Positions 1 to 10,173 of a DNA stretch of 64,000 bases are shown here, one piece after another. Position 1 is the first letter of the stretch, and each line of letters begins with the position of its first letter. The notes below the pieces were generated by a model, which made no database searches, was not told the DNA's origin, and was given only the letters and a program-made list of their open reading frames with translations. The stretch covers positions 1,127,501 to 1,191,500 of the forward strand of contig BLAL01000016.1 of assembly GCA_015698045.1 (NCBI GenBank), in the 5' to 3' direction. The stretch comes from Rhizophagus clarus (lineage: Eukaryota; Glomeromycota; Glomeromycetes; Glomerales; Glomeraceae). The position numbers and the translations under genes were made by a program.

Positions 1-1932
1 AAACTTGCATCTCCATCAATATCAATAACAATTTTATTAGGTCTTGCAACTTTTGCTCCAATCGCTGCTGGTAATCCGTATCCCATTGTACCTAATCCTC
101 CTGATGTAATCATTGTTCTTGGATATCTCCATCTAAAAAATTGTGCTATCCACATTTGATGTTGTCCCACTCCTGTTGTTATAAGTACATTTTCTTTACA
201 ATCTGCTGTCTGCCTATCCAATTCTTCTATAATTTGTTGTGGTTTTAATGGTTTATCTGGTGATGACGGTTTTGAATATTTCCATGGATATTTTTTTTTC
301 CATTCATTAATCTCTGAAAACCATTCTTTTCTTTCTTGTGATTCAATAAGCGGTAAAAGCCTATTAAGATTATCTGAAACATCTCCTTCAACAGCTGTTG
401 TAGCTTGTACAACCTTATTGATATTCTTGGGACTTATTTCAAAATGAATTATACCTCCTCTATTTTCTCTTGCTGCCTCTTTAGCTTTTGGTGCAAAATC
501 TATAAAATAGGTGGAATAATTTTAAAATTTAAATTTTTTTTTTTTCACAAATTAAAAACCTGAATACTTACGTGACAGGCGACCAGTAACACGATCATCA
601 AATCTTGCTCCCAAAGCAATAATGGTATCAGCATTTTGCATGGCCAAATTTGCGTATGCTGACCCATGCATACCCAACATATGAAGACTACGAGGATCCA
701 ATTCATCAAAAGCACCAAGCCCTTGTAAAGTTGTTGTCACTGGAATATTAGCACGCGATGCTAACTCCCTTAAGCGTATTGGTCCTTCTGGCGTTGATAA
801 AACTCCTTGACCTGCATAAATGATGGGTCTCTTGGCTTTATTAATCATTTCAGCCGCACGTTTAATATTAGGTGTATTTGTCAAAGAAGATGCTAATGCA
901 GGTGATTCGTTAAATGCTCGAAAAGGAATTGTATATTGTGTGGGTATAGGTTTTGTAAGAATGCTAGCGGTAACGTCTTTTGGTAAATCAACAAGTACAG
1001 GTCCAGGACGACCCGTAGTTGCTATTTCAAATGCTTCAGTAATACGACGTGGCAATTCTGCAATATCTTTTATCATTACATTCCACTATAATTGAATATT
1101 GATAATTAAAAAAAAAAAATTCTTATTTGTGTTCTGACACGAAATTATAAATAAAAATACCTTTGTGCAGGCACGACTTATACCAACAACGTCAGCTTCT
1201 TGAAAAGCATCGGTTCCAATAGCTGATACAGGAACTTGTCCACAAAATACAATCAAGGGAGTGCCATCACAAAGGGCGTCTTGCATAGGGGTAACAACAT
1301 TGGTTGCTCCAGGACCGGAAGTAACCAATACGACACCTGGTTTACCGCTTGCTCTCGCATAACCCTCTGCCATATGTCCAGCTCCTTGTTCATGTCTTGG
1401 AAGGACAAAATCGAAATGGGTTGAATTGTATATAGCATCAAATACGGGAAGGATTGCACCTCCTGGATATCCAAATACTTGTTTTACGCCATGACGCAAC
1501 ATCAATTCATGAAATATTTGACCACCCGTTAAGCCCACAAAGGAATCATCATATGCGGCTGTTGGGAAAGTTTGTGAGGTTGTCGGTGTCGATGGAGAAG
1601 GATCATTTTTCTTTGGTGTTGATGGAGGAGGAATATTTTGTTTTCGTGTTGGCGGCGGAGTATAATAAGGTACAGGTTGTGGATGAGGGCTAGAATAACA
1701 ATTTCAAAAAAAAAAAAAAAAAAATCAAATTTTGCTATTATTATAAAATATCTGCGAAAATTTATATGTATTTACCTAACAGCACTAGCCTTCCATCGTC
1801 GTTGGTTGTTAACAAGATTAGTAAATGTTGGTAAAGTATATTTTATTCTCTTACTAGCTCTGGAAGATATAAGAGCAGAATAACCTGACGTAGCACGTTG
1901 CAGAGACGTTGAAAATGTATGAGTTGAACTCA
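1..1932 (-). CDS. ILV2: Acetolactate synthase catalytic subunit, 3' part missing
   Basis: Thiamine-diphosphate enzyme that condenses pyruvate units in the first common step of valine, leucine and isoleucine synthesis, in mitochondria. Exons on the minus strand: 1776-1932, 1161-1689, 572-1085, and from 499 past the window start. All junctions are GT...AG and keep one frame. The first 50 or so residues are rich in Ser, Thr and Arg with almost no acidic residues, as in a mitochondrial presequence. A proline-rich linker follows, then the TPP-binding N-domain (GGQIFHELMLRHGVKQVFGY, RHEQGAGHMAEGYARASGK) and the central domain (RPIIYAGQG, GARFDDRVTG). The C-terminal domain has begun when the window ends at IDIDGDAS, so about the last quarter is absent. 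The start at 1932 is the first Met of the presequence. The protein would be feedback-regulated through a separate ILV6 subunit, which is not in this window. Confidence 0.95.
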
Positions 1933-2059
1933 TTATTACTTTTCTTAACGTAACAAAGAAAATTTTTTTTTTTTTAAAGGTAGGGAAAAACTCGCAAAAC
2001 AATACCTTTTAAATACAAAAGAGTGGCTAAAGTTTCCTTTAGTTTGAATTCATAATAAA

Positions 2060-2061
<2 letters not shown>

Positions 2062-2098
<37 letters not shown>
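2062..2098. repeat. Poly(A) tract upstream of ILV2
   Basis: An uninterrupted run of 37 A on the plus strand, T on the ILV2 sense strand, about 130 bp upstream of the ILV2 start codon. Long homopolymers are common in this window, often in introns and promoters. Exact length may be affected by sequencing. Confidence 0.8.
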
Positions 2099-2102
<4 letters not shown>

Positions 2103-2665
2103 TGTTACTGATGCTTGTACTAACTTAACGTGTATGTTGTGCATGTTGCTTATTCTAAAATCAAAAAAAAACAATTAATATAGCAGATTAACAATATTAT
2201 CTAATCTATTATCTTTAATTGATAAATTACCCAACATTACTCATAAATAATCATACGATATGGTTTTTTTTGGGAAAAAATTTGCCTTACACTTCTCTCT
2301 TATAAGGAAAATATGATCGTTGTAACCTGCAAATAGTTCGTACAGGAACTTTCAATGCATGAATCGTGCGAGCAACATAATTCGAAATATCAATATTGTC
2401 TCGATTAAATATTTAAGATCTACAAATATTTTTACAGATTTTAGTTTGATTGTTCTCACCTTGTAAATCGAAGAAACTGTAACTAAAAATAGAACCAAAT
2501 TTTTTGCATCTTACGACTAATTTAAGAATACATATTAAGACTACCAAATTTTAGTAGTCTCACTCACTAATTTCATATATTTAAAATGGATTTTAAAAAA
2601 TAGACATTAATAATACTTTAATAATCTATTATTCCCTTTTTAGCTTCTTTTCTATATTAATCTGC

Positions 2666-2870
2666 ATCTGGTGATCGCGGAAGGATGAAATATAACTTGT
2701 TGGAATCATCTAATTAAATGGTAATAATTCATATCTAAGTTTAAAACTCATAGTAATATATATATAAGAAAATGTGATGCACTATTTTTTGATATTTTAC
2801 ATATCTAGTGATTAACAAACGGAAAAATAAATCATAACTTATTAGAATCGCCTTGTTGAGACGAATTCAA
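2666..2870 (+). repeat. Decayed dimer of dispersed repeat family
   Basis: Two similar stretches about 141 bp apart: one containing ATAACTTGTTGGAATCATC near 2691-2710, the other ATAACTTATTAGAATCGCC near 2833-2852. The second continues into TTGTTGAGACG, matching a core also found at 4106-4157 (other strand) and 37967-38019. This is the most decayed of three dimers in the window. Confidence 0.5.
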
Positions 2871-3020
2871 TGATACTAAATTTATATTTAACTGAGAATT
2901 ATGAAGTTATAAGTAAATTTGATTAATGATTTTTAAAAGTAAACTAGTAAATACCCGTTGCCTACGTCAACGGTTGGCATATAAAGATTTGTCATAATAA
3001 TTAATAATATTTAATATAAT

Positions 3021-3202
3021 AACCTAACCCTAACCCTAATCCTAATTTTTAACCCTAATCCCTAATCTCTAATCCTAATCCCTAACCCTAATCCCTAACC
3101 CTAACCCTAATTCCTAACCTTAATCCTAATTCTAATTAACCCTAACTCTAACCCTAATCCTAACTCTAACTCTTAACCCTAACCCTATTCCTAACCCTAA
3201 CT
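3021..3202. repeat. Interstitial degenerate telomere-type repeat (CCCTAA)n
   Basis: About 180 bp made almost entirely of CCCTAA units and close variants (CCTAA, TCCTAA, ACTCTAA, CCTTAA). This is the strand expected of a TTAGGG telomere. Perfect units are scattered among mutated ones, so the tract is old. Genes lie on both sides, so it is not a present chromosome end. Confidence 0.85.
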
Positions 3203-3664
3203 AATAATTCTTCTAACTTTAATTTTAAACTTACCATATAGTTCTGAAATTAAATAACTATTTTTTGTACTTAATCCTGGCCAGTGGTCATAACTCTGGT
3301 TAAAATTACCCAGGATTGCTTATTTTCAGGGGGGTTATTTAAATTCGGAACCATATAATAAATATCCTTATACATATTATGCATTATATGATTTTGGCCA
3401 AAATTAATATAAATGCTGGCCGGAATTAAATGATCTGCATATTAATATCCTTTTTTGGAATATTCATAAATCCAAAATTTCTAATTTTTGCGAAAAGCAA
3501 AATTTCCTTTTTTTGGAATTTGTGTAACATTACTCAATATATTCAGGCCAATAAAATTAAGGTTACACGATTAAAATATTTATTTATACAGGTAGTCTAA
3601 ACGTGACACCACGTGACGACAACGTTTTTAATATATTAGATGATCTACAAATTATTACAAATAA

Positions 3665-3887
3665 GGGGGTCGTCTAAAGCGGGGGTAAGTCGCCCAATTT
3701 ATACAGATTTTTGGCCCGCATTACGGCATTAAGAAATTTCGAATGTGACAAATATGGGTGTGACATATAGAAGTTTATTAACCGAAAAATTTCAGAATAC
3801 TTAATAAAAATGAAAGAGTAGAGGACGTGACACGGGCGACAAATATTTTACTATTATCACGTGATTTCCCCGCTTTAGACATCCCCC
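3665..3887. mobile_element. Small non-autonomous TIR element with AAATAA target duplication
   Basis: The left end begins GGGGGTCGTCTAAAGCGGGG. The right end, read on the other strand, begins GGGGGATGTCTAAAGCGGGG: 18 of 20 bases match. A second inverted pair lies inside (GTCGCCC near 3690, GGGCGAC at 3834-3840). The element is flanked by AAATAA at 3659-3664 and 3888-3893, a direct 6-bp duplication. It is 223 bp with no coding capacity, so it is a MITE. The GC-rich ends stand out in AT-rich surroundings. The superfamily cannot be named from this. Confidence 0.8.
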
Positions 3888-3965
3888 AAATAAGGCTAAA
3901 TTCTTTAAAATTAAAATATCTTTTTATCTACTGGTCTGGTCTGAAACATAAAACTACCACCATTT

Positions 3966-4229
3966 CGATGAGAAGAATCTGATAAAATAAAGTCCAGCTT
4001 TCTATAATCATTAGGTGATAAGATATCTTCCAATATCTAAAAATCTATAAAGTAATATAACCTTTTATTTACCAAATTCTCAGATACAATTTTGTTACCA
4101 TTAGATGCGTCTCAATAAGAGGAATCTAACAAACTAAATTTCATCTTTTTATGATCACAGGATCTTAAGATAACTTAAAAATTCTAAAATTTTTAAAATT
4201 AATTTTAACCCCTACAGTTTAAGGGATAA
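3966..4229 (-). repeat. Dispersed repeat, copy 1 (dimer of a ~147-bp unit)
   Basis: Read on the minus strand this stretch matches 37902-38163 on the plus strand over about 260 bp. It contains two related cores, at 4106-4157 and 3966-4010. Both follow the pattern GATYATARAAAG, then a T-rich stretch, then AGATTCYTCTYATYGA. Copy 1 keeps CpG sites that read TG or CA in copy 2. It is non-coding and its ends are not sharply defined. Confidence 0.65.
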
Positions 4230-5526
4230 TAAAAAAGAGTGCCAGTTTTTTTCCGCAAACACCGTAAATGAGCCTTTAAAAAGATTCTTTTAAAATCCGG
4301 GAAAAAGAATCAGTTTTATCCAATAATGGTAGGGTACATGTCGGTCATTTATTACATAATTTTTGAAGATCAAATTTTTCGCGTTCACTCAATCAGGTTT
4401 AATTTGTTTCTTAATGAAAGAAATTATATTTATAAAGAAAATATATAAAATACACTGAATTACTTAATAATTTCAGTTATTGGATTGTATTTTAGTATAT
4501 CGGATTTTAGATAGTATAATAATAGTATGAAAGATAACGGCTAATCTATGATTATTAAGCTATGTTATTTTAATGCAATAAGCTAGAGGACGGCTTGGAA
4601 ATGTTAAAAACAGTGTCGAAAATTGGTCTAATTATGTTAGTACTGATGTATACGATCAGAATTCAGGCACAATCTTGGAGTATAATTTTGCTGATTCTAC
4701 GTTCTACGAGTCATCGATCGTAAATAATTTTCAGCAGGAAAACTGTTTGCAACTCTTTCAGGCTTCGAATATTTGTATAAGGAAACTTCAAATAGATTAT
4801 TTACATGGTGATTTATGTAATAATGAAAGAAAAAAGCAATGGATAATTGGAAAACTAGTTACATGCGCAACTTCTGGATTTTGATGGGATGTAAATAGTA
4901 ATTTGGTACACCATTTGATTTAAGGTTTTATGGTCACTATCGGGTGCTTCATAGTGTTGATATCTTTTTATGATTCCTTTATAGGACGTTCATTGATATT
5001 TACATTCTGATGCTCTATATCAGGAACCTCTTTCAAACAGATCAATGGTGACTGATAGCAATGAGAATAAGGATGTCAGATGCGTTTTAAGGCTATATAA
5101 AAATACTCATGATTTTTTGAAAATTCACAAATAGAACCATTTTAAACAGAGAAGACCTTTCATAAAAATACAAGTTTGCATAATTTGTAATTATAAAAAA
5201 ATTTTTTCCTTTAACTACTTCATGAAATAATTTCTACATTTGCTTATTCATTCAATACACCGGTCAAGAACTCTAGAATTGAAAAGTTATTCTGTAGTTA
5301 GCAGAAATCTCGAGTGTATTCTAAAAGAACATTAATATAATAGTTTTTAATAACAGTTTTTTAATAAATTTGAAATTAAAAATTTCATTTACTTTCTTTT
5401 GAATTGTGACAAGCGTTTAAAATTTATAAGTACTTTTTAATCCATTACACATTTTCTTCAAGAAAATAACTTATTTCAAAAATTCTCCAGCAATGACTCT
5501 TATAAGGACAATGTTAAATTATTAAA

Positions 5527-5534
5527 TATATAAA
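5527..5534 (+). promoter_or_regulatory. Possible TATA element of PMI40
   Basis: TATATAAA lies about 115 bp upstream of the chosen isomerase start codon, the spacing seen for TATA-like motifs at other genes here. In AT-rich DNA this is weak evidence on its own. Confidence 0.35.
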
Positions 5535-5648
5535 TTTTTCGAATTTCTACAAGTGCGTTATGAGGATCATGAATTACGTAATAAAAAAAGTGCAAATTTT
5601 ATTATGATCGACATACAATGTGTAGAACTTAAATTTCGTTGTTGCAAA

Positions 5649-7169
5649 ATGTCCGAACTGGCAGTTTATAAATTAAAATGTGCAGTCCAAAATTATGATT
5701 GGGGAAAAATTGGTAGTGAGAGTAAAGTAGCTCAGTTCGCTCAAATTTCAAAAGATTTTGAGGTTCAACTCGATAAACGATATGCTGAGGTGAATAATGT
5801 GTAAAATTTTACCCTTTTTTAAATAAATTACTAATTAAAATTTTACTATAAGTTATGGATGGGAACACATCCAAATGGACCAAGTGTATTAGCCGAACAA
5901 CCATCAATTTCACTTAAAGAAAAAATAGATTCAAATCCAAACGAATTGCTTACATCAGAAATTTCTAAAATTTATAATGGTAATTTACCATTTTTATTTA
6001 AAGTATTATCTGTACGTATAGCTCTCTCTATTCAAGCTCACCCTGATAAAAAACTTGGAAAAGAATTATTTGAAAAATTTCCAAAGATTTATAAAGGTGA
6101 AGTTTTATCAATATTTTTTTTTGATTTTTTTGTAATTTAATTAGTTTGCTTTTTAGCTAATTAAAAAATTTATTCATTATTTAAATTTTCAGATCCAAAT
6201 CATAAACCTGAAATGGCTATAGCAATTACAGAATTTGAAGCTTTATGTGGTTTTAGACCTCTAGAAGAAATAAAATCATTTTTTAATGAATATCCTGAAC
6301 TCGTCGAGCTTATTGGAAATCAAATTTCTTCTCATTTTCTTCAGGTAATTAATGGAAGGGAGGTTTCTCAGCTTACAGAAGATATTGAATTAAATAAATC
6401 TGCCCTTCGTGAATTATTTACTAAAATTATGACATCAAATGAATTAATTGTTTCTCAACAAGTTGATAAATTAATTAAAAGATTAAAATCTAATAATCAT
6501 TCATCTCATGTGAAAGGAAGCATTCCTGAACTTTTAATTAGATTAAATGATCAATTTCCTGGTGATGTGGGAATATTTTGTGTTTTATTGTTAAATTATA
6601 TAAAATTGGATCCTGGCCAAGCCATATTTTTAGGTGCAAATGAGCCTCATGCTTATTTATCTGGAGGTAAAGTATCTTTTTTTTTTTTTTAATAAATATA
6701 ATAATATGAAGTAAAATAAATATCATCTCCTTTTTCAGATATTGTGGAGTGCATGGCAGCTAGTGACAATGTGGTCCGTGCGGGATTAACTCCCAAATTT
6801 AAAGATGTTAACGTACTTACGGATATGTTATCTTACCGTTATGGTAGTGCTGAATCTCAAATTCTTGCTCCAATTCCATATAATAACAATAAATTGACCG
6901 TTTTATATGATCCGCCAATCGAAGAATTTTCTGTTAGCATGACTCAAATTAATTCTCTGGAAAAAAAAGAAGTTTTTGATGGGATTCCAGGTCCTAGTGT
7001 TATAATTGTCACTGATGGGAAAGGAACTTTAAAAGTTAATAATTTATCAGAATCATTAGAACCTGGAAGTGTATTATTTGTTGGTGCTAATGTCCCCATC
7101 ACAATTGAGGCTGAAGTGAATAGTAATAATAAGTTAAATTTATTTAGAGCATTTTGTACATTAAAATAA
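5649..7169 (+). CDS. PMI40: Mannose-6-phosphate isomerase, type I
   Basis: Zinc enzyme interconverting fructose-6-phosphate and mannose-6-phosphate. It supplies GDP-mannose for cell-wall mannan, N-glycans and GPI anchors, in the cytosol. Exons 5649-5789, 5853-6096, 6193-6666 and 6739-7169 give 429 residues, the usual fungal length. The start MSELAVYKLKCAVQNYDWGK fits the conserved N-terminus. Earlier in-frame Mets lie in AT-rich leader without similarity to the family. Visible motifs are YAELWMGTHPNGPS across the first splice, the zinc-binding QAHPDKKL, the second metal and active-site part GANEPHAYLSGDIVECMAAS across the last splice, and the type I signature AGLTPKFKDV. It converges with the carnitine acyltransferase gene, with about 210 bp between stop codons. 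Confidence 0.96.
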
Positions 7170-7377
7170 AAAAGTCTGATTATTTCATATTTTTATATAT
7201 GGAATTCATTTATTTTGTACTTTTAAAACTATAATATCATTTTATTTTCGTGTATAAGAACTTATCTCTAAATAAATAATTTTCTCAATATGAGATTTTA
7301 TCAATGACCTTAAAGAATACAATTAATTGTTTTAAATATGTAAAATGAAATAACACATTAAATATTTCTATTGTTAA

Positions 7378-9685
7378 TCATAACTTACTTTCTTTCTCGT
7401 ATTTACCATTAACACATTCACATATATTTTTCATATCTTTTAATGCATTCACAACATTTTGTCTAAAAGCGTTTGAATCTGTTTCGGTTGAGGAATATTT
7501 GGATTCTATACCAAATTTTAATAAATGATCACCAGTAAGATAATTGATACCATATCCATTAGGATAAACGCATCCAAAGCCAGAACCTAAATATTAATTA
7601 AATAGTAAATAAGTTATATGAAACTAAATTCATATTATACAATGAAACTTACCACTTAGTCTATTTCCAGCACCAAGACCACTTGTGCTTAAAAGCCATT
7701 CTTGACTTTTAGCAAAGATTGGTTCTGTAAAAAGTGGATGAGATTCACCCTCCCGAAGTAAAAGCCTTAACCCTAATAAATGACGATCACAACCTTTCCC
7801 GTTAGAAACGTCACGTGTATAATCGCTATGTATTTTTGTCGCTGCTTGTAACAAATCATATTTTTCTTGTGCCTATTTAATAAAGAACAATACGTCATTA
7901 TACTACTAGTACCTTAATATTGGTAAATTACTGAAAAAGATCAGAAAACATTATTTACCGTTAACGATTCGCTTTCCATCCCTTCAACAAACGATTTGCT
8001 TTCTGCACTAAGAGTCCTGATCGTATCAGTACGTCCACGTAAAAACTGTCGAGTTGATCCAGTTTCGTAGGTTGGAACAACTTTTTTGTGTGTCTTATAA
8101 TATGCCAATTGTAAAACCATTTGCATATATGCGTCTGGGGAACATTTTGCTGCGAGTAGTGAAAACAATTTAACATAAATCCGTAATTCTATTAATATAT
8201 TAATTGAGGTTCTAAGTTCCTACCAATTTTTTTGATAAAATGAGCACCATACTCTGAAAATTGTAATATAACCGCATCCGAATCAGCAATTATAAGGCCG
8301 ACCCTTTTTTCCGCCTCAGTAATATCTTTCAATGTCTGTTCATTCGTCACGAATCTAATCCTTCGTGGGGTAGTAGTTAATCGTCCAGAAATTGATGCAT
8401 TTAGCGCAGTTGGTTCAGAAATAACCCAATTCACAATAATTGAAGGTATAAGAGCATCACAAGGTGAATGCTAGCGAAAATGAAGAAATTAGTAAGAGAC
8501 CCATTGAAGAATAGAATTTTTTTTTTTTTTATATTTACCTCTCCATGCATAGCTGCACGTCCATTACTTTCTATAGAAATAGACAGCGCTTTGTCAAACC
8601 AACGGTTATGAGCATTTAAACCATGAAACATATTTCGAATAAATTTGTCAAGGTCCATTCCAGTGGAGTAATCATCTAAATTTACCACGAATAATGCATC
8701 TTCAATAAGTGTTAGAGATTCCCGGTTTTGTGGTGAAATTTTAAGCAAATTTTCACGTGCCTAATTGAAAGATAATTAAATCTATGTGAACATATAAGGA
8801 TTATGATATTTGACAGAGGTAAACTTACCACAGCCCAAAAGTCACGATCATCGGCTGTAAGCACTCCAATTGGAGGATCGAATTTTGTTTTTAAAACATC
8901 GTCAAGTATTCGGCGAAGTTGTCTGCATCACATAAAATTATAAGCAAACAAACGATGTTTAAATTTATTACTTGAAATATAATAGCTTACACTTCAAAAT
9001 CGCCATCGCTATATCTCTGTCCATCTTCGCCATAACCATCCAAAATATAAAACTGATCTTTCGCAATAATGATTATGTGCTTAGCAGGAGCAGGATGTGG
9101 TGTATACACCAATTCGTCGCAACCAGGTTTTGGAATACGAGTGACACCATAACAACGTGTATATTGATACATGCACAAAGGATAAGTTCGCGTGACATCC
9201 GGAGGAAGCTTTTCAGTATCAAGTAATTCCTTGAAGTCCAACATCCTTCCAATTATGTGTGCAGCTCTTTTGATTTGCCATTCAGAAAATTGTCCTTTTG
9301 GTCGAACTCCATTATTATGTGTTAAATACCCTTTCGGAGTATTTGGATCATCATTGAACGCAATATACCAGTTTGAATTAACGATTAATGGAACCCTCCA
9401 TTCATGATAGGCCTTTTTCATCCACCAAGTATCATCCAACCAATTATGTGGTGAAATTCGGTCAACATCGATTAACCGTTGTTGAAGTACTTGCCCAAGG
9501 CCACCTGGTCTAATGAAATCCTTTACATGTTGTTCAATACGTGCAAGTTCTTCAGAAGAAAGAAGAGGTCGAAGAGAATTCAAGTATCTTTTTGTACTCT
9601 CTTCTAAGGAAGGAATGGGCAACTTTGGTAGCCGGTGTTGGTTGCTAAATGTTTTGATTCCTTCTAATTCCTCTTTTTTAGACAT
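7378..9685 (-). CDS. CAT2: Carnitine O-acetyltransferase with peroxisomal targeting signal
   Basis: Moves acetyl groups between CoA and carnitine so that peroxisomal or mitochondrial acetyl units can cross membranes. Exons 8991-9685, 8829-8922, 8539-8760, 8224-8470, 7959-8149, 7653-7872 and 7378-7586 give 625 residues in one frame. The N-terminal choline/carnitine acyltransferase signature (LPKLPIPSLEESTKRYL) and the WMKKAYHEWRVPL region are clear. The catalytic His lies in AAMHGEHSPCD, formed across a splice. The carnitine/CoA-binding part is TGSTRQFLRGRTDTIRTLSA. The last three residues are SKL, a canonical PTS1. The start (MSKKEELEG) has no mitochondrial presequence, and the next upstream ATG in view meets a stop. 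It is divergent from the pyrophosphatase gene with 488 bp between start codons. Confidence 0.95.
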
Positions 9686-10067
9686 AATGCGCGATATCCA
9701 GAATCAAGCACGTGCTACATTTGGCTAATTTAAATTAAAAAGAAAGATTATCATTAATCAATATCGATATCGAATGCAGTTAATCTATTAATATTTTAGA
9801 TAATCAAAGGGTTTAAACAAACATGCAACGTAACGTTTTTTTGAAAGATGAGAAAACATTTTCCCTACAGAGATAACATTATTGTTGAGAACGTGAATGC
9901 TTTCGGAAAAAGCAATCTATCACATGAAGGTCGGAGAAATGGATGAATATATGTCGATTAACTCAAAAAACCTATTATATGAGACCATACATAGTGTTAC
10001 ATGATAAAGTACACTAAAACATCGTACCCTGGGATTCAACACAATTTTTTTTTTTTCCCTAAAAAAA

Positions 10068-10076
10068 TATATATAA
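10068..10076 (+). promoter_or_regulatory. TATATATAA, probable TATA box of IPP1
   Basis: The 9-mer lies about 100 bp upstream of the pyrophosphatase start codon. The same 9-mer is at nearly the same distance upstream of the DnaJ gene and slightly further from the phenylalanine hydroxylase gene. Confidence 0.5.
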
Positions 10077-10173
10077 TCTGGCATTAAATTTATGCGTTAA
10101 GCTGCTTTTGTCATCATTTAGTTATAAAACTTCATTTACTTCTCGTTCTTATTCGTTGCTTTCTAATAAGAAA

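Larger units (their letters stand above)
1933..5648. other. 3.7-kb gene-free, repeat-rich interval
   Basis: No credible coding region. It holds the poly(A) tract, a decayed dimer of a dispersed repeat (2666-2870), degenerate telomere-type repeats (3021-3202), a short inverted pair (3271-3284 and 3416-3429), a TIR element with target duplication (3665-3887) and another dimer of the same dispersed family (3966-4229). The part from 4230 to 5520 is plain AT-rich sequence apart from a short unassigned reading frame around 4582-4884. The last ~130 bp is the mannose-6-phosphate isomerase promoter. Confidence 0.7.

Noticed and set aside
1236-1693. Plus-strand frames opposite ILV2
   Set aside because: ILV2 explains this DNA with clear homology and splice sites; the opposite frames carry no known motif.
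4582-4884. Open stretch ending GKLVTCATSGF, with an overlapping ATG in another frame encoding a hydrophobic 40-residue peptide
   Set aside because: No ATG in the long frame, no recognisable motif, no splice partners found; too little to call a gene or pseudogene.
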